A DNA stretch of 64,000 bases. It comes from JACVCS01 sp038328575 (GTDB lineage: Bacteria > Planctomycetota > Phycisphaerae > Phycisphaerales > UBA1924). The notes below the pieces were generated by a model, which searched no databases, was not told where the DNA came from, and saw nothing but the letters and a program-made list of their open reading frames with translations. The DNA is taken from NCBI GenBank assembly GCA_038328575.1, contig JBBQMD010000008.1, positions 5,357 through 69,356 of the forward strand, in the 5' to 3' direction. Made by a program: the position numbers and the translations under genes. Below are positions 53,170-61,329 of this stretch, piece by piece; positions within the stretch are counted from its first letter, which is position 1; each line of letters starts with the position of its first letter.

Positions 53170-54660
53170 GTGAGCGACCCTCTGAATCACAGCGCAATCG
53201 AGATGGCCGCGGGCGTACGCAATCGCTCGCTGAGCGCGCGTGATCTGGTGCGCGCGGCGCTGCGGCGTGCCCAGACCGTGGGTCGGTCGTTGAACGCCGT
53301 GACCCAGGTGCTGGACGAGAGCGCCATGATCGCGGCGGGGTCCGTTGACATTGCGGTCTCCCGCGGCGAAGACCCCGGCCCGCTCGCCGGTGTGCCGGTT
53401 GTTGTCAAGGACAACATCTGCACCGCCGAGGGTTACACCACCTGCGCCAGTCGATTCCTGGAGAAGTATCAATCGCCCTTTGATGCGACCTGCGTCAAGC
53501 GCCTGCGCGACGCGGGGGCGGTGATCATCGCCAAGTCCAATCTTGACGAGTTTGCCATGGGCGGCTCCGGCGAGAACTCCGCCTTCGGCGCGACGCGAAA
53601 CCCATGGGACCAAGAGCGCGTCCCGGGCGGCAGCAGCAGCGGCAGCGCCGCGTGCGTCGCCGCCGGCGTCGCGCCGGTGGCCCTCGGCAGCGACACGGGC
53701 GGCAGCATCCGCCAACCGGCTGGGTTCTGCGGCATCACCGGGCTGAAGCCAACCTACGGGCGCGTCAGTCGATGGGGACTGGTGGCGTTCGCCAGCAGCC
53801 TTGATCAGGTCGGCACGTTGACGCGCTCGGCCGCCGACGCCGCGTGCGTGCTCTCAGTCATCAGCGGCGAAGACCCTCACGACTCCACCTGCGCCCGCGT
53901 GCCCACCGAAGACTTTGTCCACGCCATGCGCCGCACCGAGCACGACGGAATGCGCTCGATCCTGGGCGTCGCCCGACAGGGACGAAACGCCGGCAACCAC
54001 CCCGCGGTCAACGAAGCCATTGATCGCGCCGTCGCGCTCTATCGCGATGCTGGCTACGAGATCGCCGAGGTCGATCTGCACGCCGGTGACGAGGCGATCG
54101 CGGCGTACTACATCATCGCCGCGGCTGAGGCCAGCAGCAACCTCGCCCGCTTCGATGGCGTGCGCTACGGACGGCGCGCCGCGCTCTTGCCGGGCGAGGG
54201 GCTCGCGGAGCTCTATACCCGCTCACGCACCGAAGGCTTCGGCCCCGAGGTCCAGCGCCGCATCATGCTGGGGACCTACGTGCTCAGCAGCGGGTACTAC
54301 GACGCCTACTACAACACCGCCCTCAAGGCCAGGCGCGTCATCAAACGCGCCTTTGATCGAATCTTCGCCCATGGCTGCCGCGCCGTGCTCCTCCCCAGTT
54401 CACCCGGCCCCGCCTTCAAGCTCGGCGAGAAATCCAACGACCCGCTGTCGATGTACCTCGAAGATATTTACACCGTCGGCGTCAACCTTGCCGGCCTGCC
54501 TGCGATCACCCTTCCGGGCGGGATGGCCAATATCAACGGGCACGACCTGCCCGTCGGCGTGCAACTCGTCGGCCCGGCGTTGGGCGAGACGTCGCTTCTC
54601 CGACTGGCACAGATCTTCGAATCGCGATCGGATTGGCACTTGCGCCGCCCGCCGATGTGA
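53170..54660 (+). CDS. gatA: Aspartyl/glutamyl-tRNA amidotransferase subunit A
   Basis: Glutaminase/amidase subunit of GatCAB. The amidase-signature catalytic triad is visible: Lys in VVVKDNICT, the cis-Ser in PGGSSSGSAA, and the nucleophilic Ser in LGSDTGGSIRQPAGFCGITGLKP. The 496 residues match GatA length, and VGVNLAGLPAITLPGGM with GVQLVGPALGE are the typical late blocks. GTG 53170 is chosen from an AAGGAC about 10 bases before it. It is directly after gatC and likely in one operon. Confidence 0.96.
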   Translation: MSDPLNHSAIEMAAGVRNRSLSARDLVRAALRRAQTVGRSLNAVTQVLDESAMIAAGSVDIAVSRGEDPGPLAGVPVVVKDNICTAEGYTTCASRFLEKYQSPFDATCVKRLRDAGAVIIAKSNLDEFAMGGSGENSAFGATRNPWDQERVPGGSSSGSAACVAAGVAPVALGSDTGGSIRQPAGFCGITGLKPTYGRVSRWGLVAFASSLDQVGTLTRSAADAACVLSVISGEDPHDSTCARVPTEDFVHAMRRTEHDGMRSILGVARQGRNAGNHPAVNEAIDRAVALYRDAGYEIAEVDLHAGDEAIAAYYIIAAAEASSNLARFDGVRYGRRAALLPGEGLAELYTRSRTEGFGPEVQRRIMLGTYVLSSGYYDAYYNTALKARRVIKRAFDRIFAHGCRAVLLPSSPGPAFKLGEKSNDPLSMYLEDIYTVGVNLAGLPAITLPGGMANINGHDLPVGVQLVGPALGETSLLRLAQIFESRSDWHLRRPPM

Positions 54661-54781
54661 CGCGGCTCCCCGCTTCGTGGGATCCGTCTACGATTCACCG
54701 ATCGGCGGCTGGCGAGTGAGCTTGCGCGGCCGCGGGCGGTGGGCCTCGGCGTGACGCTCCAGAACGGACTGATGGAACCTC

Positions 54782-55606
54782 GTGAGCGACACCCAAGCCC
54801 AGCGCGATACGACAACACCGACCACCTCCAGGCTGTTCCGCCAACTCGGGCCCGCCGGGGTTCTCGCCGTTGCCGCGTGCATCTTCCCGATTCTCGGGTC
54901 GTTGATGCTCTTCTGGCAGATGAATGACGTCGGCGACTGGTTTCGGTCGCACGGCCCCGAAGGCTGGGCGCTGTACGCGCTGGCGTTCGCGCTCGCCGCC
55001 GGCTTTGCGATGTTGCCGAGTTACGCCGCGAGCGTGCTGGGGGGCTGGGCCTTCGGCTTCGCCTGGGGATTTCCCGGCGCGCTCCTGGGCTTCACCGGCG
55101 GCGCTCTGATTGGCTACGGCGTCTCAACATTGGTGACGCGTGGACGCGTCGAGGAACTCATCGAATCCAAGCCGCGATGGAAGGCGGTGCGTGACGCGCT
55201 GGTTGGCAGCGGCTTCTGGCGCACGCTGGCGATCATCGCGCTCGTGCGTTTGCCGCCGAACTCCGCCTTTGCGCTTGGCAACCTCGCGATGGCGTCAGTT
55301 CGCGTCCGCCTGTTGCCATTCGTCCTCGGCACCATCCTCGGAATGGCCCCGCGCACGGCTGTGGTCGTCTGGGCGGCGTCATTGATCCGCAAGAACGCCC
55401 AGGAGAAGGGCGCTGAAGTCAAAGCCACCGCCGCCGCCGACGCCGTGGAAGCCATCTTCACGCAGTGGTGGGCGGTCGCGATCGCCATCGGGCTACTGCT
55501 GCTGGCGCTGTACGTCGTTACCGAGATCGCCAAGCGGGCCTTGGCACGCGTCACGCTGCCCTCCAGCGCGTCCGGTAATGGCCCCGCCACACCGAGCGGG
55601 GGCTGA
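54782..55606 (+). CDS. TVP38/TMEM64-family membrane protein
   Basis: Polytopic membrane protein of 274 residues with the SNARE-associated (VTT) domain. The motif region shows GGWAFGFAWGFPGALLGFTGGALIGYGVS and, after a charged loop, IIALVRLPPNSAFALGNLAMASVRV, with the Arg-Leu-x-P-N segment close to the DedA-superfamily pattern FxRxxPxxPf. The last membrane helix (VAIAIGLLLLALYVVTEI) comes near the end. Members help lipid or cation handling; no substrate is assigned. GTG 54782 is preceded by GGAAC. It follows gatA by 121 bases. Confidence 0.85.
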   Translation: MSDTQAQRDTTTPTTSRLFRQLGPAGVLAVAACIFPILGSLMLFWQMNDVGDWFRSHGPEGWALYALAFALAAGFAMLPSYAASVLGGWAFGFAWGFPGALLGFTGGALIGYGVSTLVTRGRVEELIESKPRWKAVRDALVGSGFWRTLAIIALVRLPPNSAFALGNLAMASVRVRLLPFVLGTILGMAPRTAVVVWAASLIRKNAQEKGAEVKATAAADAVEAIFTQWWAVAIAIGLLLLALYVVTEIAKRALARVTLPSSASGNGPATPSGG

Positions 55607-55757
55607 TTGTCAAGGCTGTGCACGGCAGATCATTCGCTGGCGTACCCGAATTAGGGGCTGGCGAGCGAACTCCGCGTACGCTTGCCCGACCTTCTGAACG
55701 GCTCCGTCGGGGTCCACAGGGCGTCGCGCGCGAGGGGTGTTGGCGGAGTTGCTCGAA

Positions 55758-58223
55758 ATGCGGATCGTCCACATCATCGCCACGCTTGACCCCGAGGGGG
55801 GCGGTCCGCTCGCGGCGGTGCTCAGCCTCGCCGCGGCTCAGGCGGCGCTGGGCGACGAAGTTTCCGTCTTCGGCTACCTCGGGCGCGGGCACGCCAAGCT
55901 CGATGACAGCGTGATCGCCATGGCGCGAGGCGTCCCAGTCGTCGCGCTGCCAGGCCACCCGCCCGCCTCCGGCATGGCCACCAATGAGGACGCCCGACGC
56001 CTCCTCGCGCAGCTTGACGAGATCTCCGCCTCGCCGTCGTTCGGCTATCTCCACCTTCACGGCATCTGGCACGGCATCATCCCCTTCGCCGCCAAGTCCG
56101 CCCGCACGCGCGCCATCTCCTACGTCCTTGCGCCCCACGGCATGCTCTCGCCCTGGGCCCTGTCGATCAAGCCCTACAAAAAGAAGCTCGCCCTCGCGCT
56201 CGGTCGGCGCAAGATGATCAGCCACGCCGCGTGGATTCACGCGCTTAGCCAGGCCGAAGTGCAGGGCATCCGCGACGGCGGCTTCAACGCCACCACGCAC
56301 CTGGTGCCCAACGCTGTGTTCGTCGACGAGATTGACCGGCTCAGCGTGTCCGGGCGCGGGCGGGCCGCGATCCCGGCGCTCGGCACCGATCCCTACATCC
56401 TGCTCTTGGCGCGCCTGCATCCGGGCAAGGGAGCCGACCTTTTGATTGACGCGTTCGCATCGATCGCGCCGCGCCACCCGACGCTGAAGCTCGTCCTGGC
56501 AGGGCCAGATGCCGGCGCGATGGTGGACCTGAAAGCGCAAGCCGCGCGTTTGTCGCTGACCGATCGCGTGCTCTTCCCCGGCGCGATCTACGGCGACGCA
56601 AAGTACGGCGTGCTGAAAGATGCAACGTGCTTCTGCCTGCCCAGCGAGCACGAGGGCTTCAGCATGTCGATCGGCGAGGCCCTGGCGGTGGGCACGCCGG
56701 TGGTGATCAGCGAGGGGTGCAACTTTCCCGAGGTCGGGCGCGAGCGCGCGGGGCTCATCGTCAAGCGCAGCGTCAAGGCGATCAGCGAAGCGCTCGAAAC
56801 GGTGTTGAGCGATCGACCCGCGGCCCTGGCCAGCGCGGCGCGCGGGCGTCAACTGATGAAGTCGCGATACAACTGGCCCGCCATCGCCAAGCGCGTGCGC
56901 GATTTCAACGCGCTCACGCTGGGCGTCTTCGCGACCGCCCAGCCCGGCAGCACCCGTGTTGACTCGCGCCCCGTCGTCGCCATCATCTCCAACTCCCAGA
57001 CGCCCTATCGCGTCGCGATCCATCGACGCTTCGTCAACGAGATCCCGCAGGTTCGGTTCGTCTCGGTCTACACCCACGACAAGGCCGACCAACCCTGGGA
57101 CAACGCCCTTGCGGAAGAAACCAACCCCGTCTCCTTTGGCGACGGCCAAGCGGTCGATCACGGCGCCACCGCCGCCTCCGTACTGGGCGACTTCACGCGA
57201 TCCTCCCGCATCATCGCGTGGATGCAGCGCAACGAGGTTGTCGCCGCGGTCATCGCCGGGTACAACGACATCGGACGCATCCGCCTCTTCCACTGGTGCA
57301 AGCAGCACGGCATCCCCACCTTCCTCATCGCCGACTCCAACATCTACGGCGATCTCGCCCGCGGCTTCAAGCGAGTCCTCAAGCAGGTCGTCGTCAAAAA
57401 AATCATCAACCTCAGCACCGCCATCATGCCCTTCGGCAGCGCCGGCACCCGCTTCTACTACAGCTACGGCGCCCAGCCCTCCAAGGTCATCCTCTGCCCG
57501 TTTGAGCCCGACTACGACCTGATCGAGTCTATTACCCCACAGGAGATCGCCGCCGCAGATGCCAAGCACAAGCTCGCGCCGGGGCAAAAGCGCATGGTCT
57601 TCTGTGGGCGATTCCAGAACGTCAAGCGCCCGGACCTGGCGATCAACGCGTTTATCAAAGTCGCGGAAGACCTGCCGCACGCCGACCTGCTCATGATCGG
57701 CGATGGCCCGCGCCGCGAACAGTGCCAGAAAATGGTGCCAGCCCATCTGGTTGATCGCGTGAAGTTCCTGGGGTTTATCGGCAACCAGCGCGAGCTTTCG
57801 GCGATCTATCGCGGCGCCGATGCGCTGGTGATGTGCAGCTCGTACGAGCCCTGGGCGCTGGTGGTGAACGAAGCGGTGTGTGCGGGGATGGCGATGATCA
57901 GCAGCAACGTCGTCGGCGCCGCGTGCGAGCTGGTGTGGGACGGGCAAAACGGGCGCGTGTTCCCATCGGGTAATGTCGATGCCCTGGCGCAAGCTATGCG
58001 CGAAGTCTTCCAGCCTGACAATCTTCCCCGAATGAAGGCCGCATCGCATCGAGTCCTGGCCTCGTGGCGTGCCCGGGCCGACCCGGTCGTCGGCATGCGC
58101 ACCGCGCTCGCCCGGGCGGGCGTCCTCATTCCCGATCAGGCGTTTGACTCGTTGCGGGTGTCGGCCGCCGCCACGGACCGCCAGCAATTAACGGGCGTGC
58201 CGCACTCCGTCGGCCCGGCGTGA
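55758..58223 (+). CDS. Fused GT-B/GT-B (GT4-type) glycosyltransferase
   Basis: An 821-residue protein with two consecutive GT-B domains. The first runs from MRIVHIIATLDPEGGGP to about residue 400, with the late-strand motif LARLHPGKGADLLIDAFASIA and the acceptor/donor segment SEHEGFSMSIGEALAVGTPVV (E-x7-E). The second runs from VVAIISNSQTPYRVAIH to about residue 780, with FCGRFQNVKRPDLAINAF and SYEPWALVVNEAVCAGMAMI, also an E-x7-E type. Both thus keep catalytic features. The ATG at 55758 has GGAG nine bases upstream; an in-frame TTG at 55737 lacks support. It sits next to the polymerase and flippase genes, so it probably adds two sugars to a polysaccharide repeat unit (inference). Confidence 0.9.
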   Translation: MRIVHIIATLDPEGGGPLAAVLSLAAAQAALGDEVSVFGYLGRGHAKLDDSVIAMARGVPVVALPGHPPASGMATNEDARRLLAQLDEISASPSFGYLHLHGIWHGIIPFAAKSARTRAISYVLAPHGMLSPWALSIKPYKKKLALALGRRKMISHAAWIHALSQAEVQGIRDGGFNATTHLVPNAVFVDEIDRLSVSGRGRAAIPALGTDPYILLLARLHPGKGADLLIDAFASIAPRHPTLKLVLAGPDAGAMVDLKAQAARLSLTDRVLFPGAIYGDAKYGVLKDATCFCLPSEHEGFSMSIGEALAVGTPVVISEGCNFPEVGRERAGLIVKRSVKAISEALETVLSDRPAALASAARGRQLMKSRYNWPAIAKRVRDFNALTLGVFATAQPGSTRVDSRPVVAIISNSQTPYRVAIHRRFVNEIPQVRFVSVYTHDKADQPWDNALAEETNPVSFGDGQAVDHGATAASVLGDFTRSSRIIAWMQRNEVVAAVIAGYNDIGRIRLFHWCKQHGIPTFLIADSNIYGDLARGFKRVLKQVVVKKIINLSTAIMPFGSAGTRFYYSYGAQPSKVILCPFEPDYDLIESITPQEIAAADAKHKLAPGQKRMVFCGRFQNVKRPDLAINAFIKVAEDLPHADLLMIGDGPRREQCQKMVPAHLVDRVKFLGFIGNQRELSAIYRGADALVMCSSYEPWALVVNEAVCAGMAMISSNVVGAACELVWDGQNGRVFPSGNVDALAQAMREVFQPDNLPRMKAASHRVLASWRARADPVVGMRTALARAGVLIPDQAFDSLRVSAAATDRQQLTGVPHSVGPA

Positions 58224-58234
58224 GTTCTATGCTT

Positions 58235-58249
58235 GGATTGTGTTTGGGC
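58235..58249 (+). promoter_or_regulatory. Shared intergenic sequence, copy C
   Basis: The same 15 bases as at 14965-14979 (GGATTGTGTTTGGGC) lie just after the GT fusion stop and about 208 bases before the polymerase start at 58445. The 221-base gap otherwise shows no gene. Confidence 0.35.
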
Positions 58250-58444
58250 AAGAAAGCTTGGGCATGTTCGCCGGGCCGAAACCGGGGGCGGATCCAGTCT
58301 TTTGCGCACAATCTGTTTTCATCGTCACACCGCCTGGGCGGGCGCGGGCCGATGAACATATCGGATGACGACCCGCTGGAGGGCCTCACCCCGACGACCG
58401 CATGCGCCCGCCAGACTCCGTAACGACGAAAGACGCCCCCGATC

Positions 58445-59941
58445 ATGATTCCGCTGTTTGCCACCGCCGTAGCCTGGTCACTCACCTTCTTCCTTGTGGG
58501 GCTGCTGGCGTACAAGATCCTGCGCCGGCAGTGGGACCTCATGAGCTTCAACACGCTCCTGCTGGTCGGCTTCATCCAGTTCTTTAGCCTCCCGGTCTTG
58601 CTCTTCTCGATGTCGGACGTGACCCAGCTCATCACATACTTCATCGCGTCCGACGCCGACTGGAACATGCTGGCGCTGATGATGCTGCTCTACGTCGCGG
58701 TCGCCCTCGCGGCGTATCGCTTCGGTCGGCGTTTCGAGTTCGGACGGAAGTACCTTCCCCAAGTTAACCTTCCCGTTTCCTACGGCGGCATCATTATCGT
58801 CCTGGGCGTCACGCTCGTCGGCATCGCCATCACCATTCCCGCCGGCTTCACGTCCTATCTCTTCTTTGCAGCGCTCATGTTCCGCCCCGCGTTCATCGCC
58901 TTCGCGGCCGGCCTCGCCACCGTGCTCGTCATCAAACAGCCGCGAAACCTCGGCTTCTGGGCAGTGTTCCTCTTCATCCTCGTTGCGGGTCTGCTGATCT
59001 CGATGTCCTTCAACTACGGGCGCCGCGACCCATTGGGTATCTTCTTGGCCATCGTGTGGGTCGGTTACTGGATGTGGCTGCGCTACAAGCCCATGTCACG
59101 CCAGATCGGCATCGGCGCCATCGGCACCAGCATCATTCTCGTGTTTCTGGTGGGCTACAGCGCCATCCGTGGCGACTCAGCCGCGGCAGATTCCGACGTC
59201 AACACCCGCATCAAGCAGATCTCCCAGCTGTTCACCGGCCAGAAGCAGGCCTTTGACGTGTCCAACTTCCTCATGATATTCTACCAAGACTCGGCGTTGA
59301 ACTCCGCGTACGCAATCTCCGCATACCCACAGAGCTACCCGCTCATGCCGTTCCACGGCGCTTTCTACTTCATCGTCAACCCCATCCCGCGCATTCTTTG
59401 GGAAGATAAGCCCGTCGGTATCGGAAACATCTTCCAGATTCAACTGAAAACTGGCGGCAACCTCGGCGTTGGTATCATCGCCCACGGCTGGGTCGAGGGG
59501 CTTGCGCTCGGTGTCGCTGCGTACGCCGCGTTCTTCGGGCTCATGTCCGGAATGCTCGACGGCCACTTGCGACGCCATTCGAACAACCCCTACCTCATCG
59601 CCGCGGCGGGGACCGGGCTTGGCCATGTGCTGGCGATGCCGCGCGGCGAGACCTCGCTGATGACCGTTCTCTGGGCTTATGGGTTCATGGGCGTGATCGT
59701 TGTTCTGTTCTTCTCAAAGCTCGTCTTCGGCGAAATCATGAAAGCGCTCGGTCCGTTCGGCTTCGGCTCTGACGACCCCGCCAACGCCGAGGGCGTCGCC
59801 GCGATTGACGCCATGGCGACTGACGGCTCCGCGCCGCGCCGCGACCAGGATCAGTTCGAAGAGCAGTCCGACTACGGCGACGAGGAGTTCCTGGCCAATC
59901 GCGATCAGCACGATCACCCCACCGACAAAACGCCGGCCTGA
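58445..59941 (+). CDS. Wzy-like O-antigen/oligosaccharide polymerase
   Basis: Polytopic membrane protein (498 aa) with about ten membrane helices and a large extracytoplasmic loop containing FYFIVNPIPRILWEDKPVGIGNIF. The NPIPRxLWxDKP pattern is familiar from oligosaccharide repeat-unit polymerases. The GWVEGLALGVAAYAAFFG helix and MPRGETSLMTVLWAYGF region complete the core. The C-terminal 55 residues are acidic and cytoplasmic. ATG 58445 is the first start in the open frame that precedes the first helix. Assignment to polymerisation of lipid-linked repeat units rests on this topology and on the neighbours, not on a catalytic motif. Confidence 0.78.
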   Translation: MIPLFATAVAWSLTFFLVGLLAYKILRRQWDLMSFNTLLLVGFIQFFSLPVLLFSMSDVTQLITYFIASDADWNMLALMMLLYVAVALAAYRFGRRFEFGRKYLPQVNLPVSYGGIIIVLGVTLVGIAITIPAGFTSYLFFAALMFRPAFIAFAAGLATVLVIKQPRNLGFWAVFLFILVAGLLISMSFNYGRRDPLGIFLAIVWVGYWMWLRYKPMSRQIGIGAIGTSIILVFLVGYSAIRGDSAAADSDVNTRIKQISQLFTGQKQAFDVSNFLMIFYQDSALNSAYAISAYPQSYPLMPFHGAFYFIVNPIPRILWEDKPVGIGNIFQIQLKTGGNLGVGIIAHGWVEGLALGVAAYAAFFGLMSGMLDGHLRRHSNNPYLIAAAGTGLGHVLAMPRGETSLMTVLWAYGFMGVIVVLFFSKLVFGEIMKALGPFGFGSDDPANAEGVAAIDAMATDGSAPRRDQDQFEEQSDYGDEEFLANRDQHDHPTDKTPA

Positions 59942-60020
59942 GTCCCCGCCTTCCGCCTTCGGCCCCTCCCCGCGCCTCGCATCCTTAACCCGCGGTATGC
60001 ACCGAGCAGGTCACGTCGCG

Positions 60021-61235
60021 ATGCCCTTCTTCGCTTTCAGATCAAAGGCCCCGACCGTCCCGCCAACCTCAGGTGTGGCGAGCCCGCGTCCGCTCGCTGC
60101 GTGGGCGATGTGGTTCATCCGCGTCGCCGGCTGGTGCGTGCTGTTCGGAGTCGGGCTCGGCTTGCTGGTGTTCTGGTACGGCCAAATCATCTCCGATCGC
60201 ATCCACGTCTTGCAGTTCATCGGTTGGCTGCCGAGCTGGATGGTGCTCTGTGTGTTGGGCGCGCTGCTGCCGCTGACGCTGCTCACGCGCGTCAACCCGA
60301 AGCTCGCGCCGCGCCGCCGGCGCGCACGGGCTCTGACCCAGACCCTTGGCGTCGCTTTCCTATCGACCTGTCTGTTCGTCGTCGTGTTCGAGATGCACTG
60401 GCACCGCGCGCTAGGGTCCGGCGTGACCGCTCGTCCAGGCTCGATCCGCCTCGTTCACTGGAACCAGGAAGCGCTGAGCATCACCAAAACCATCGTCCCG
60501 ATGCGCGACGAGATCGGCTACGCGCCGGATGTCTTGCTGGTCAACTCGAATCAGCCCGGGCAGATATTCGAGCAATCGCTGAAGACGCTCGCTCGCCCCT
60601 ACGCCTTGCAGCGCCACGCGGGGTTCGTGATCGCCTCCGCCTTCCCAATCCTTCAGTCGCGCGCGTTCCATATCTCACTGGTTGGCACCAGCCGCGAGGG
60701 CACGCGCCAGCATCAGGCCCGCAGGTGGATGGAAGACCGCTGGAACGAGTGGGCCCAAGCGCTCGGGCTCGCGCGCCGCGAGTTCCCGCGCGCCGTCGCC
60801 GGCGCGATCGTGCTGATCGAGCTCGACACCCGCCAGAAGCTCGGGCGCACCACCACCCTCTGGTGGGTCGATCTCCCCTCAGACCCGTTCGCCCCGCGCT
60901 GGGCCAACGCCAAGATCGTTCGCGCCCGCATCGACGAACTCAGCGCGGCCATCGACTCGGACTCGGGCAGATCGCTCCTCCCGCCGGCGGACATCGTCAT
61001 CGGTGACTTCAACACGCCGCGCGGCTCCGCTTCACTGGACCTCATCACCGGCTCTCTGCCGCACGCCTTTGACCTCGCCGGCTGGGGTGACGCGCGCAGC
61101 TTCCCGCGAACCTACCCGGTCATCCACGTGGATCACACCTTCGTGAGCCCGGGCCTGAGCGTGGAAGCCTACGAACTCATCCGCCCCAGCCAGGGCGATC
61201 ACTGGTTGCAATCCGTCACGCTGCACGCGAGATGA
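60021..61235 (+). CDS. Membrane-anchored endonuclease/exonuclease/phosphatase-family protein
   Basis: About 404 residues. Three N-terminal membrane helices (about 26-55, 65-92, 108-128) precede an EEP-fold domain. Its entry strand is IRLVHWNQEAL, followed by VVIGDFNTPRGSASLDL (the DxN metal/catalytic motif) and VIHVDHTFVSPGLSVEAYEL (the catalytic D-H). The second typical Glu-containing strand is not clear (VNSNQPG occupies its place). EEP members include nucleases and phospholipid or inositol phosphatases; with the fold facing outwards, an envelope phosphoesterase is likely. ATG 60021 is favoured over ATG 59997 because of an AGGTCA upstream, but both are possible. Confidence 0.75.
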   Translation: MPFFAFRSKAPTVPPTSGVASPRPLAAWAMWFIRVAGWCVLFGVGLGLLVFWYGQIISDRIHVLQFIGWLPSWMVLCVLGALLPLTLLTRVNPKLAPRRRRARALTQTLGVAFLSTCLFVVVFEMHWHRALGSGVTARPGSIRLVHWNQEALSITKTIVPMRDEIGYAPDVLLVNSNQPGQIFEQSLKTLARPYALQRHAGFVIASAFPILQSRAFHISLVGTSREGTRQHQARRWMEDRWNEWAQALGLARREFPRAVAGAIVLIELDTRQKLGRTTTLWWVDLPSDPFAPRWANAKIVRARIDELSAAIDSDSGRSLLPPADIVIGDFNTPRGSASLDLITGSLPHAFDLAGWGDARSFPRTYPVIHVDHTFVSPGLSVEAYELIRPSQGDHWLQSVTLHAR

Positions 61236-61329
61236 TCCGCCCCCGTCCTCCCCGGTCCCCGGTCGCCGGTTGCCGATTCCCGATTGCCGACCCACGGCGT
61301 GCCACGCCCCTCGCCACAAACAATCCGTA

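Noticed and set aside
55551..58187. 878-codon minus-strand frame over the fused glycosyltransferase
   Set aside because: The sense strand shows two intact GT-B domains; the antisense product has no recognised feature and is explained by codon bias.
58235..58249. Sigma-54 promoter in the shared sequence
   Set aside because: The GG and GC pairs are eleven bases apart, one more than the -24/-12 rule allows, and TTGC is absent.
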